Notes: generated by a model not told the origin, from the letters alone. A stretch of 48,856 nucleotides of DNA from an uncultured Collinsella sp. (GCA_902464485.1 CABQJJ010000009.1:1-48856), one strand, 5' to 3'. Positions 7,412 through 15,650 are shown, numbered from the stretch's first letter. A program made the numbers and translations.

Positions 7412-8275
7412 ATGCCGCCGAAGGAGATAAGCGGGAAGATAACTGCGCTCGGGGTCGATATATCGGTCTCATCAACAGGAGGCCGAGACGACTATATCTC
7501 GCTGACGGATATCGCAAGATATCGTAGCGATGAACCCGGCGACGTCGTGAAGAACTGGATGCGAAGCAGGGAGACCATTGAATTTCTCGGCGTTTGGGAG
7601 CGTCTTCACAACCCCGATTTTAAAGAGGTCGAATTCGACCTCTTTAGGGCGGAGTCTGGCCGCAACGCTTTCACGATGTCCCCGACCAAGTGGATACGGT
7701 CGACTGGAGCTATCGGGATAAAGAGCAAAAGGGGCAGGTACGGCAGCGGAACGTTCGCTCACGTCGATATCGCCTTCGAATTCGCGTCGTGGGTGTCCCC
7801 GGAGTTCAAACTCTATGTGATCCAGGACTATCAACGTCTGAAAAGCGATGAGAACAGCCGTTTGTCGCTCGACTGGAATGAGAAGAGGCTGTTCACGAAG
7901 ATCAACTATCGCATTCACACCGATGCGGTGAAGGAGCACCTGGAGCCGATTGCCCGGGGTAAGGCGAAGCAGTTCGTCTATGCCAATGAGGCCGATGTGC
8001 TGAACGTCGCCTTGTTCGGAATGACGGCAAGACAGTGGCGCGATGCCAATCCTGCTGAAAAGGGGAACGTCAGGGATGGCGCGACGCTGCATCAGCTCAT
8101 TGTGCTCGCAAACCTTGAGAGCATGAATGCACAGCTCATCAAGGAGGGGCATTCCAGAGAGGAGAGGGTTGTCTACCTGAGGGAAATGGCTTCCCAACAG
8201 CTTGACGCGCTGAGAGAGAATCCGACTATCAGGGCGCTTGACGGAGCCGTCCTTCCTCCTGCTGCGGAGGAATAG
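7412..8275 (+). CDS. KilA-N domain protein
   Basis: The ATG at 7412 follows GAAAGGAGTCTGAA. Of 287 residues, about 25-145 form a KilA-N domain: YISLTDIARYRSDEPGDVVK, then TIEFLGVWERLHNP, KWIRSTGAIGIKSKRGRYG and FAHVDIAFEFASWVSPEFK. KilA-N is a DNA-binding domain common in phages, large DNA viruses and mobile elements. The C-terminal half (150-287) is helical, with a conserved-looking VYANEADVLNVALFGMTARQ. It shares direction and short spacing with the TM2 gene. A role in phage interference or in control of the element is possible but not shown. Confidence 0.88.
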   Translation: MPPKEISGKITALGVDISVSSTGGRDDYISLTDIARYRSDEPGDVVKNWMRSRETIEFLGVWERLHNPDFKEVEFDLFRAESGRNAFTMSPTKWIRSTGAIGIKSKRGRYGSGTFAHVDIAFEFASWVSPEFKLYVIQDYQRLKSDENSRLSLDWNEKRLFTKINYRIHTDAVKEHLEPIARGKAKQFVYANEADVLNVALFGMTARQWRDANPAEKGNVRDGATLHQLIVLANLESMNAQLIKEGHSREERVVYLREMASQQLDALRENPTIRALDGAVLPPAAEE

Positions 8276-8363
8276 GCCTCACCGTGGAAGCCGGCCGGCC
8301 CTGCTTGAGTTCACGGAGCCTCTGGAAATTACCGAAGGGGTTCATCTGTCCTAGTCGGGCGCA

Positions 8364-8432
8364 TTTGACGGACAAACCCCGTTGTCCGTCAAAAATATCG
8401 AAAACTGACGGACAAATCCGGTTGTCCGTCAG
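8364..8432. repeat. Two palindromes at exact 40-bp spacing
   Basis: Copy 1: arms 8364-8375 and 8382-8393 (12 bp, TTTGACGGACAA). Copy 2: arms 8405-8415 and 8422-8432 (11 bp, CTGACGGACAA). Each has a 6-base loop, and the shared core GACGGACAA recurs exactly 40 bp apart, about four helical turns. Neither is followed by a T run. They lie in the 252-bp gap between the KilA-N gene and the unknown 336-residue gene. Operator, replication iteron or transfer-origin roles are all possible. Confidence 0.8.
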
Positions 8433-8527
8433 ATGTGACTGGCGTTTCAGACCCGGTCTGAAGAAGGAATAGACAGGCACGCTACTTTGTCCGGGCAGGA
8501 CAGTATGCTCGGGCCCGGAGGTGCCAT

Positions 8528-9538
8528 ATGTTCGGGAGGTTCGTTGTGGAACGCAGGGAAGTCGTCTACAGGCTGGGCGGCGTCGACCCCGATGAGGGCG
8601 TAGATGTATACGAACTCGTCAAGTACCTAAACAAATTCGATGATCTCGTGCGCCTCGCCGTGAGGGAGGCGGGATACGACGGTGACTTGCAGATACGGGT
8701 CCGCCCGTTCAAGGAGGGGTCGTTCCTCACGGAGTTCATCGTGGAGAGCGGCCTGGTTGACTTCTTGACCTCGAACGAGGTCGACGCGGTCTTGAAGGGG
8801 CTTGAGATTCTCGGCATGGCCGGGGCGGCGGTCAACGGGATTCCGAAGGTCGTGCGCGCTGTCCGCGGGCTCACCGACAGGTTCAAGAGGAACGAGGACG
8901 GCACGTTCACGTACGGCCGCGGCGCGGATTCCGTGACGGTGGACGCCGCGACCCACGGTGCGCTGCAGAACCCGAAGGTCGCGGAGCTGTACAACGATGT
9001 CGCCGTCGGTCCCGTGGCGGAGTTCAACGGCGTCGTTCAGCAGGTGAACATCTACATGCGCGACCCGGGCAGCGAGGACGACGGCTTGGCGGCGGGCGCG
9101 ACGTTCACGCGAGAGGATTCTGCTGACTTCGGGACCTATGCAAAGACCGCGGCGGCGGTCGACGAGATGGAATACAAAGAGGAAACGCTCGTGAACAGGG
9201 GCATCTGGCTCAGGCCGGTATCCGGCTCTTACGGTGGAGATGAAAAGGGCTACTCTTTCCGGTTCGGCATCGGAGACGATGCGATCCTCTACAAGCAGGT
9301 CCGAATCGAGGACGCTGAGTTCTTGGAGCGGCTGGCGCACGGGGACGTCAGGTTCACCGCCGGCGACCTGCTGCAGGCGGACCTCGAGGTGACCGAGCGC
9401 GTGCACAAGAGCGGGTCCAAGAAGGCATCGTACAAGATCCTCAAGGTTGTCGATTATCGTCCGCTCGAGGTCCCGCGCCAGGAGTCGTTCGCGGAGTATA
9501 TCGAGCGCAAGGGCGAGGAATCGCAATCCGGCTCCTGA
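8528..9538 (+). CDS. Unknown 336-residue protein of the island
   Basis: The ATG at 8528 has GGAGG 6 bases upstream. The first half has an alpha/beta pattern with YELVKYLNKFDDLVRLAVRE and then VRPFKEGSFLTEFIVESG, followed by a hydrophobic Gly/Ala-rich helix (GLEILGMAGAAVNGIPKVV, about 97-115). The second half is mixed beta and ends in a charged tail. A FDxLV helix followed by a GSF strand is seen in solitary, uncharacterised proteins of phages and islands, but I cannot name the family with confidence. It has no obvious catalytic motif. It stands between the paired palindromes and the integrase. Confidence 0.65.
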   Translation: MFGRFVVERREVVYRLGGVDPDEGVDVYELVKYLNKFDDLVRLAVREAGYDGDLQIRVRPFKEGSFLTEFIVESGLVDFLTSNEVDAVLKGLEILGMAGAAVNGIPKVVRAVRGLTDRFKRNEDGTFTYGRGADSVTVDAATHGALQNPKVAELYNDVAVGPVAEFNGVVQQVNIYMRDPGSEDDGLAAGATFTREDSADFGTYAKTAAAVDEMEYKEETLVNRGIWLRPVSGSYGGDEKGYSFRFGIGDDAILYKQVRIEDAEFLERLAHGDVRFTAGDLLQADLEVTERVHKSGSKKASYKILKVVDYRPLEVPRQESFAEYIERKGEESQSGS

Positions 9539-9552
9539 TCATGACGAAAATA

Positions 9553-9589
9553 GGCCCCGCGCATACGGGCTGCAACCCTGCGCGAGGCC
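9553..9589 (+). other. Hairpin before the integrase gene
   Basis: GGCC-CGCGCA and TGCGCG-GGCC arms pair with small bulges around an unpaired centre. No T run follows, so it is not a plain terminator. It could be part of the integrase leader or a recombination-control site. Confidence 0.4.
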
Positions 9590-9636
9590 GTGAGCCAAAC
9601 CAACCGAATACACGGAAGGCAAGGTGATTGTACATC

Positions 9637-10746
9637 ATGGCGGTCCGGAAGCTGAAGAGCGGCAAGTGGGTCGCCGACGTCACGGTCGGCGTGAAGTGGG
9701 ACGGCTCGCGCGACAGGCGCGTCGAGACGTGCCAGACGAAGGGGCAGGCCCGCAAGGCGGAGACCCGCCTGCTCATGGAGAAGGAGCGCCTGCGCGGGCG
9801 CGTGACGGCGCGCATCACGCTGGCGGAGTTCGTCGACGAGGTGTACTGGCTCCAGAAGGCGGGGCTGCGCGCGAACACGCGGCAGGGCTACGAGCGCGAC
9901 CTCAGGAGGCGCATCCTCCCCGCGCTCGGCAGCATGGAGATAGAGCAGATAAACAAGCTGAACATACAGCGCATGGTCTCGGCTCGCCCCACGCGCAAGA
10001 CGGCGACCAACGCCCGCGAGACGCTCTCCTCGGTGCTCGGTTGCGCCGTCGAGATGGGCATGTTGCCGGTCAACCCCGCCTCGTTCCGCTACACGTACCC
10101 CGGGGGCGGCGCCGCCGACCCCGAGCGCGGAGGGGAGTGGCTGACCACCTTCGGGGACCATGAGCGGCTGCTCGGGCACCTGAGGGAGACGCGGCCCGGG
10201 TCCTGCGTCGAGCGCATCTGCGTGATCGGGCTGTGCGAGGGGCTGCGCAAGGGCGAGGTCCTGGCGCTGCGGTGGGAGGACGTCGACCTCGCGCGGCGCG
10301 AGCTGACGGTGCGCGGGACCTACACGCAGGGCCTGGGCGGCGCCCACGAGACCGACCCGAAGAACCGCAACGCGCGGCGCACCATCCCGCTGCGCGCCTA
10401 CGCGGCGGAGCGCATGGCGGCGTGGGGCTCCGGCGAGGGGCCGATCGTCGAGGGCGTGGGCGGCGGGCTGCTGAGCCCCGTGACCGCGGGCGAGCGCATG
10501 CGCCGCTTCACCGCGGGGAGCTACCCCGACGGGACGCCGCTGCCGCGCGTCACCATGGCGAGCCTGCGCCACAGCTTCGCCACGGCGTGCGTCAACGAGG
10601 GCATGGAGGTCTCGAAGCTCTCGCGCATCATGGGGCACGCCGACATCAAGACCACGATGCGCTACTACGTGCGCCAGAAGCTCGACGACCTCAGGGCGGC
10701 GGTCGACGCCATGGATGGAGGGGAATGTCGGGCCGTTGGCAATTGA
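9637..10746 (+). CDS. int: Tyrosine recombinase (integrase)
   Basis: 369 residues from ATG 9637 (MAVRKLKSGKW); TTG 9628 is an alternative. An AP2-like N-terminal arm-binding region is followed by a SAM-like core-binding domain (about 60-150: TLAEFVDEVY, NTRQGYERDL) and a catalytic domain. Catalytic residues visible: Arg204 in GLRKGEVLALRW, Lys242 region (DPKNRNARRTIPL), Arg311 in SLRHSFAT (the His of HxxR is Ala), His334 in MGHADIKTT and Tyr343 in MRYY. It would insert and excise the element at the tRNA-Ser 3' end. The stop codon lies inside the right TGGCAA repeats. No excisionase gene was found. Confidence 0.93.
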   Translation: MAVRKLKSGKWVADVTVGVKWDGSRDRRVETCQTKGQARKAETRLLMEKERLRGRVTARITLAEFVDEVYWLQKAGLRANTRQGYERDLRRRILPALGSMEIEQINKLNIQRMVSARPTRKTATNARETLSSVLGCAVEMGMLPVNPASFRYTYPGGGAADPERGGEWLTTFGDHERLLGHLRETRPGSCVERICVIGLCEGLRKGEVLALRWEDVDLARRELTVRGTYTQGLGGAHETDPKNRNARRTIPLRAYAAERMAAWGSGEGPIVEGVGGGLLSPVTAGERMRRFTAGSYPDGTPLPRVTMASLRHSFATACVNEGMEVSKLSRIMGHADIKTTMRYYVRQKLDDLRAAVDAMDGGECRAVGN

Positions 10747-10752
10747 TGGCAA
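10737..10752 (+). promoter_or_regulatory. Two TGGCAA repeats, candidate integrase arm sites (right)
   Basis: TGGCAA occurs at 10737 and 10747, 10 bases apart and in the same orientation as the four left copies. The first overlaps the end of the integrase gene. The distance to attR is about 40 bp. Confidence 0.55.
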
Positions 10753-10790
10753 TCGATATTGGGATAACCGCAGGTAGAATGGCTGTTGTA

Positions 10791-10821
10791 CTGGGGTTCG
10801 AATCCCCAGCTCTCCGCCAGT
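10791..10821 (+). repeat. attR (31-bp direct repeat, right)
   Basis: Identical to 2829-2859. The 5' part of the tRNA is absent here, so this is the displaced original tRNA end. The DNA after it holds the tRNA's former terminator. Confidence 0.93.
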
Positions 10822-10833
10822 ATGACTTGAAAG

Positions 10834-10858
10834 AAGGGTCCCATTTGGGGCCCTTTTT
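10834..10858 (+). terminator. Rho-independent terminator after attR
   Basis: The stem AAGGGTCCC (10834-10842) pairs with GGGGCCCTT (10847-10855), then a T run. It was probably the tRNA-Ser terminator before insertion and now ends the integrase transcript. Confidence 0.8.
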
Positions 10859-10869
10859 GCTATGAAGAA

Positions 10870-10905
10870 CGTTAGCCGGGGATTCGAACCCTCAAAAAGA
10901 GGGGG
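10870..10905 (-). other. Degenerate tRNA T-arm-like sequence
   Basis: On the minus strand the DNA reads GAGGGTTCGAATCCCCGGC, much like a T arm and acceptor start. One stem pair is mismatched and the rest of a tRNA is missing. It may be a scar of an older insertion at a tRNA end, or chance. Confidence 0.3.
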
Positions 10906-10952
10906 TATCCTTTCGAATGTCCCCTCTCATATGCTTGCGATGTGCCGGATTC

Positions 10953-12293
10953 CTACACAGCCGGTGCCTTTGCTACGGTTTCGCTCTCTGCCGCAAGCGG
11001 ACGGTTGTCGATGCGACGCGCAAGGCGATCTAGCTTGACGAGCAGCCATTCGATGGGATTGGGCCCTGAGCCTTCCTCGTCGGCAACTAAATCAACGCTG
11101 GCAATTTTGACGCCGTTCTGCTTAAGCGTGACTCTGCCTACCTTGTCGCCCACGTGCACCGTGCCCCTGAGGTCGTCGTAGGTAACCTTCTCGGTCACTT
11201 TGCCGGCAAGGGAGAACACGGTCGCCTGGGCGCTAGGGTCGGCGAGCGTGGCATCAATTGTCTTATCCGTCCAATCGGCCTGACTGATGCGTGCCATCAG
11301 AGGTTTGCCGTTGACAGTTTTTTCCTTGGTGTTGGCGACTGCGATTGTCGTCTTGTGTCCGTAGTACCAGCTGGCAAGTGCGGCGGTATCGGCAAAGCGC
11401 TGGTCGGTGCTACTGGAATGAAGGACAACGGTGTAGACTTCGTCACTGTCGCGTTCGTAGCCCGCCGTAAAGCAATAGCCGGCATCGTCGGTGGTGCCGG
11501 TTTTGCCGCCGATGTTGCCGTCTTGCCCCAGTAAGACGTTGTGCGTGTCCATGGAGTGTGAGTGGTCGGAGCCGTCGGCGCCCGTGACCTCAATCCAAGC
11601 GTCGCTACTTGCCATCACTTGGCGAATCGCGTCGTTTTTCATGGCTTCTTGCATCATCAGCGCTACGTCGCGTGCGGTCGAGTGCATGTCGCCGGCCCAC
11701 TCATCAAAGTCCAGGCCGTGCGGGTTTTCAAAGAGTGTGCCGGTGCAGCCGAGCTTTTTTGCGCGTTCGTTCATAGCTTTCACAAACGTGGCGACGGGAT
11801 CTTTGGTTTTGGAATCGAGCTTTTTGCCAACGTGCTCTGCAAGCGCGACGGCGGCGTCGTTGCCCGAGGGAATCAAAAGCCCGCGGAGCGCCTGTTCCAC
11901 GGTGAGCTCATCGCCTTCGAGGAGTCCTGCAGTCGAGTTACCCACAGCGGCAGCGGCGTTGCTTACGGTGACCTTCTCGTCCATTTTGCAGTTCTCGACC
12001 GCGAGGATTGCGGTCATAACCTTGGTGATCGATGCGATCTTGACCTGCTCATCGGCGTTGCGAGCATAGTAGACGGTACCGTCTTTGCTCATCACACATG
12101 CGTTTGTCGCATCGATATCGGGCAGGTCTTTGGCCGCAATGCCACGCGCATCGGCGGTTTTGCCGCAGACGTTATCGGTCGTGAGAACTTGGGCGTCGGC
12201 AACAGCGGGCGCGCTCGCAACAAGGGCGATGGCGCAGACAATTCCGGCGGCAAGTTGTGCGGAGCGTTTTACAAGAGGGATGGGGGACTTCAC
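10953..12293 (-). CDS. dacA: D-alanyl-D-alanine carboxypeptidase (PBP5 family)
   Basis: 446 residues with an N-terminal signal peptide (about 1-34, AAGIVCAIALVASAPAVADA). The serine DD-peptidase motifs are complete: SITK (Ser88, Lys91), SGN (143-145) and KTGT (264-267). A C-terminal beta domain follows (about 320-410), then a short Lys/Arg-containing tail. It removes the last D-Ala from peptidoglycan pentapeptides outside the membrane and so limits cross-linking. It is transcribed alone, away from pstB, and ends close to the tRNA-Ser island. Confidence 0.93.
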   Translation of the reverse strand: MKSPIPLVKRSAQLAAGIVCAIALVASAPAVADAQVLTTDNVCGKTADARGIAAKDLPDIDATNACVMSKDGTVYYARNADEQVKIASITKVMTAILAVENCKMDEKVTVSNAAAAVGNSTAGLLEGDELTVEQALRGLLIPSGNDAAVALAEHVGKKLDSKTKDPVATFVKAMNERAKKLGCTGTLFENPHGLDFDEWAGDMHSTARDVALMMQEAMKNDAIRQVMASSDAWIEVTGADGSDHSHSMDTHNVLLGQDGNIGGKTGTTDDAGYCFTAGYERDSDEVYTVVLHSSSTDQRFADTAALASWYYGHKTTIAVANTKEKTVNGKPLMARISQADWTDKTIDATLADPSAQATVFSLAGKVTEKVTYDDLRGTVHVGDKVGRVTLKQNGVKIASVDLVADEEGSGPNPIEWLLVKLDRLARRIDNRPLAAESETVAKAPAV

Positions 12294-12544
12294 GGATTTC
12301 GCTTTCGACGGGATGGTCTCTTCTGGCCTTAGAGTATATCGTTTGCCGGCCGTGTCGCTTGAGGTGTAGCGTGTGCGGTTTGTCTTCGCGTCTGGGCGGG
12401 CGTTCGTGCGCTTGAGGTCTATACGGTTGCACGCTGCGTAACGAAGGCGCCCTTACAAACACCTGACAATGCGCTCACGTGCATATGAGCTGCGATTTCT
12501 ACTATCGATACTACTGAATTGATATTGATGTGGAGGTATGCGGT

Positions 12545-13420
12545 ATGACGGCTGCTGCGGCTGTGGAGTCCACGGAGCTTGAAGAGCTAATGGAAGCGCA
12601 GGCCGAGGCCGCGCACGAGCGCGAAGTTGGGGATGCGACTCGCCCCACGGCAGAGGATCTCGCCGCCTCGCCGACGCGCATCGACGTTGAGGGCCTTGAC
12701 CTGTTTTACGGCGACCATCATGCGCTCAAAGACGTGAACATCAAAATTCGCGACAAGCAGATCACCTCGTTCATCGGGCCTTCGGGCTGCGGCAAGTCCA
12801 CGCTGCTACGCTGCTTTAACCGCATGAATGACGGCATCAAGGATTGTCGTATTGAGGGCAAGATCGCGCTCGATGGTCAGGATATCCTGGGCGATTACGA
12901 CATCTGCCGGCTGCGCCAGCGCGTGGGCATGGTATTCCAGCGCCCCAACCCGTTTCCCATGAGCATCTACGACAACGTTGCCTATGGACCTCGCGGCATG
13001 GGTGTGCACGACCGCGCCGTGCTCGATGAGCTGGTCGAAGACTCCCTGCGACGCGCCGCACTGTGGGACGAGATCAAGGATAAACTCAAAGAGTCGGGGT
13101 TGGGTCTTTCGGGTGGACAGCGGCAGCGTCTGTGCATCGCTCGCGCGCTTGCCGTACAACCCGATATTCTGCTGATGGACGAACCCACGAGCGCCCTCGA
13201 TCCCGTGTCGACGCTGGTGGTGGAACAGCTGGCCCGCGAGCTCAAAGAGACCTGTACGCTGGTGGTCGTTACGCACAACATGCAGCAGGCTGCGCGTATT
13301 TCCGACTCGGTTGCTTTCTTTTTGCTGGGCGAGCTGGTGGAGCATGCGCCCACTGCCCGGCTCTTCAAAAACCCGACCGATCCGCGCACGGCGGATTATT
13401 TGACGGGCCGTTTTGGCTGA
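12545..13420 (+). CDS. pstB: Phosphate ABC transporter ATPase PstB
   Basis: The ATG at 12545 is preceded by GGAGG at 12532-12536. 291 residues: an acidic N-terminal extension of about 43 residues not found in most PstB proteins, then a full ABC ATPase with Walker A GPSGCGKS (78-85), Q-loop region FQRPNPFPMSIYDNV (the PstB-typical sequence), signature LSGGQRQR and Walker B ILLMDEPTSALDP. It energises PstSCA phosphate uptake. The usual pstS, pstC and pstA genes are not beside it; instead a PhoB/PhoR-type pair follows 64 bp downstream. Confidence 0.93.
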   Translation: MTAAAAVESTELEELMEAQAEAAHEREVGDATRPTAEDLAASPTRIDVEGLDLFYGDHHALKDVNIKIRDKQITSFIGPSGCGKSTLLRCFNRMNDGIKDCRIEGKIALDGQDILGDYDICRLRQRVGMVFQRPNPFPMSIYDNVAYGPRGMGVHDRAVLDELVEDSLRRAALWDEIKDKLKESGLGLSGGQRQRLCIARALAVQPDILLMDEPTSALDPVSTLVVEQLARELKETCTLVVVTHNMQQAARISDSVAFFLLGELVEHAPTARLFKNPTDPRTADYLTGRFG

Positions 13421-13484
13421 TACCATCTAGTACAGGCGCCTTTAGGGTTAAGATGCGGTCACACCGGCCGCAGAGGGGTTCAAC

Positions 13485-14222
13485 ATGATCTATTACGTCG
13501 AGGACGATGACAACATCAGGGATTTGACGGTCTACGCGCTGCGCAAGCAGGGAATAGAGGCCGAGGGCTTTTCGTGCGATGGCGAGTTTAAGGCTGCCGT
13601 GGCGCGAAGAGTGCCCGATGCCGTGCTGCTCGACATTATGCTGCCCGATACTGACGGTTTGGCGATCATGCGTCGTCTGCGTGCCGATCGTCTGACGGCG
13701 ACGGTGCCCATTATGATGCTTACCGCCAAGGATACCGAGCTCGATAAGGTGATGGCGCTCGATGACGGTGCCGACGATTATCTGACCAAGCCGTTCTCGC
13801 TTATGGAGCTCGCCAGCCGTTGCCGCGCGCTACTGCGTCGCGGCGGCATGGTCAAACAGACAAGCGATGTGCTTAGCGTGGGTGACATCGTGCTTTCGCC
13901 CAGCCATCGCGAGGTGACCGTTGCCGGTGAGCCGCTCAAGCTTACCCTGCGTGAGTTCGACCTGCTCGAGTATCTTATGCGCAAGCCTGGCGTGGTCTTT
14001 ACCCGCGAGTCGCTGCTGCAGAGCGTTTGGGGCTGGGACTTCGACGGTGGTTCGCGTACCGTCGACGTGCACGTGCAGACGCTTCGCCAAAAGCTGGGCG
14101 AGCATGCCGGCACTATAGAGACCGTCCGTGGCGTGGGCTATCGCCTTGCCGAGCCTTCTGCCGATGACGGTCCCGAAGGCGCCGATGCCGAAGCTCCCAC
14201 CGCGGGCAAATTGGAGGAGTAG
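13485..14222 (+). CDS. OmpR/PhoB-family response regulator
   Basis: 245 residues. The receiver domain (1-118) has the acidic pair VEDDDN, phosphoacceptor Asp50 in LLDIMLPD, Thr80 and Lys102 in YLTKPF. The winged-helix DNA-binding domain covers about 125-230 (LTLREFDLLEYLM, SRTVDVHVQTLRQKLG, VRGVGYRL). A short acidic tail follows. The stop is 3 bp before the kinase start, so the two are co-translated. Next to pstB it is most likely the phosphate-response regulator (PhoB/PhoP role), but that assignment rests on context. Confidence 0.9.
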   Translation: MIYYVEDDDNIRDLTVYALRKQGIEAEGFSCDGEFKAAVARRVPDAVLLDIMLPDTDGLAIMRRLRADRLTATVPIMMLTAKDTELDKVMALDDGADDYLTKPFSLMELASRCRALLRRGGMVKQTSDVLSVGDIVLSPSHREVTVAGEPLKLTLREFDLLEYLMRKPGVVFTRESLLQSVWGWDFDGGSRTVDVHVQTLRQKLGEHAGTIETVRGVGYRLAEPSADDGPEGADAEAPTAGKLEE

Positions 14223-14225
14223 CCT

Positions 14226-15650
14226 GTGGTCGTCGCTCCCCAGGGAAAACACACCCTGTCGCATCGCGTGTTTGCAACGATATTCTTCTGCGCTATGGCG
14301 GTCATATTGGCGTTTACGGTGCTGGGCGCGTTTTTTGTGCAAAACACCTTGGCAGATGCCACAAGTGCCAACCTTTCGCAGGAAACCGAGCTCATTGCCG
14401 CCGCCTTAAACGAGCAACAGGAGCCCATCGCATTCCTGCGAAGTCTCGACCGTGAGGATTTGCGCATCACGTTGATCAACAAGGACGGGTCAGTCGCCTA
14501 CGACAACGAGGCGTCACCTTCTATGCTGCCCAACCACGGTGATCGACCTGAGGTTGTCGAGGCGCTTGAAAACGGCTCGGGTTCTGCGGAGCGCTCGAGC
14601 ACCACGCTCGACGAGATTATGCTGTATCGCGCCGTCGCCCTTGATAATGGGCAAGTTGTTCGTTTGGCGCAAGCTCAGCCTGGTGTTGCGGCAATTCTGT
14701 TGTCGCTTGTTGCGCCAATGCTGCTTATCGCGGCGGCAGGTGCGGTGCTCTCGTTTTTCCTGGCGCGTCGCGAGTCCCGTGCCATCATTGCGCCGCTGCA
14801 AGAGGTCGATCTCGACCATCCGCGTCGTAGCTATGAGCATGCCTACGCCGAGATGGTTCCCATGCTCGAGCGCATTGAGTCTCAGCGCCAGGAGCTCAAA
14901 CGCCAGATGGCGGTGCTGGCAGACAACGATCGCATGCGTCGTGAGTTTACGGCCAATATCACCCACGAGCTCAAGACCCCACTTACTGCGATCTCGGGCT
15001 ATGCCGAGCTTATTGCAAATGGCATGGTCGAGGGCGAGGATGATCTGCGCACTTTTGGCGGACGTATCTATCGCGAGGCGAGGCGTTTGGCGGCGCTTGT
15101 CAACGACATTTTGACGCTTTCCAATTTGGATGAGGCGGAACGGGCCTCCGATGGCGAGGCGGTGCCTATCGGCTCGACCGAGCCCATCGAGCTTTCGCGT
15201 GCAATAATGACGGTTGAGCAGCGCCTTGAGCAGGTCGCGCAGCAGACGAATGTGACGATCGGGCACGAGGCGAAGCCCGTGGTAATCGAGGGCGTGTCGC
15301 GCTTGATCGATGAGCTGATCTACAACCTGGCAAGTAATGCGATTCGATACAACCGCCCCGGAGGTTCAGTAACGCTCGGCTGTGGAACCAACGATGACGG
15401 TCGTCCGTTTTTGTCAGTTGCGGATACGGGCATCGGTATTGCGCCCGAAGAGCAGGGCAAGGTATTCGAGCGCTTCTATCGTGTAGATAAGAGCAGGTCC
15501 AAGGCGCGTGGCGGGACCGGTTTGGGCTTGGCCATCGTCAAACACGCCGCTCTGTACCATCACGCTGATATCGAGCTTTTGAGTGAGCCGGGCGTGGGGA
15601 CTATCGTCACGGTAACGTTCCCTACGCAGCAGGATAAGTCGTTTGAGTAG
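14226..15650 (+). CDS. Sensor histidine kinase, PhoR-like
   Basis: 474 residues from GTG 14226. The first membrane segment is about 15-38, an outside domain of about 110 residues follows, and the second segment is about 153-180. Then come a linker, HisKA with His247 in NITHELKTPLT, and HATPase_c with N box (LIYNLASNAIRYN), G1 (VADTGIGI), F box (FERFYRVD) and G2 (GGTGLGLAI). It autophosphorylates and passes phosphate to the regulator encoded just upstream. The extracytoplasmic region is longer than in classical PhoR, which has almost none, so it may sense an outside signal. Confidence 0.9.
   Translation: MVVAPQGKHTLSHRVFATIFFCAMAVILAFTVLGAFFVQNTLADATSANLSQETELIAAALNEQQEPIAFLRSLDREDLRITLINKDGSVAYDNEASPSMLPNHGDRPEVVEALENGSGSAERSSTTLDEIMLYRAVALDNGQVVRLAQAQPGVAAILLSLVAPMLLIAAAGAVLSFFLARRESRAIIAPLQEVDLDHPRRSYEHAYAEMVPMLERIESQRQELKRQMAVLADNDRMRREFTANITHELKTPLTAISGYAELIANGMVEGEDDLRTFGGRIYREARRLAALVNDILTLSNLDEAERASDGEAVPIGSTEPIELSRAIMTVEQRLEQVAQQTNVTIGHEAKPVVIEGVSRLIDELIYNLASNAIRYNRPGGSVTLGCGTNDDGRPFLSVADTGIGIAPEEQGKVFERFYRVDKSRSKARGGTGLGLAIVKHAALYHHADIELLSEPGVGTIVTVTFPTQQDKSFE

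Larger units (their letters stand above)
2829..10821 (+). mobile_element. Integrative element in tRNA-Ser(GCU)
   Basis: A perfect 31-bp direct repeat bounds this 8-kb segment. The left copy is the 3' end of the functional tRNA gene; the right copy (10791-10821) is an orphan T-arm/acceptor end. A tyrosine recombinase gene ends 45 bp before the right copy. Inside are a phage-type repressor, divergent promoters, KilA-N and TM2 genes, IS debris and unknown genes. No capsid, terminase, relaxase or replication gene was recognised, so it is a small integrative element, satellite or remnant rather than a full prophage. Mixed base composition and frequent broken genes support horizontal origin followed by partial decay. 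Confidence 0.9.

Noticed and set aside
7412..8275. KilA-N protein as the island's replication initiator
   Set aside because: The KilA-N domain alone does not show this; there is no helicase, primase or Rep motif in the protein or next to it.
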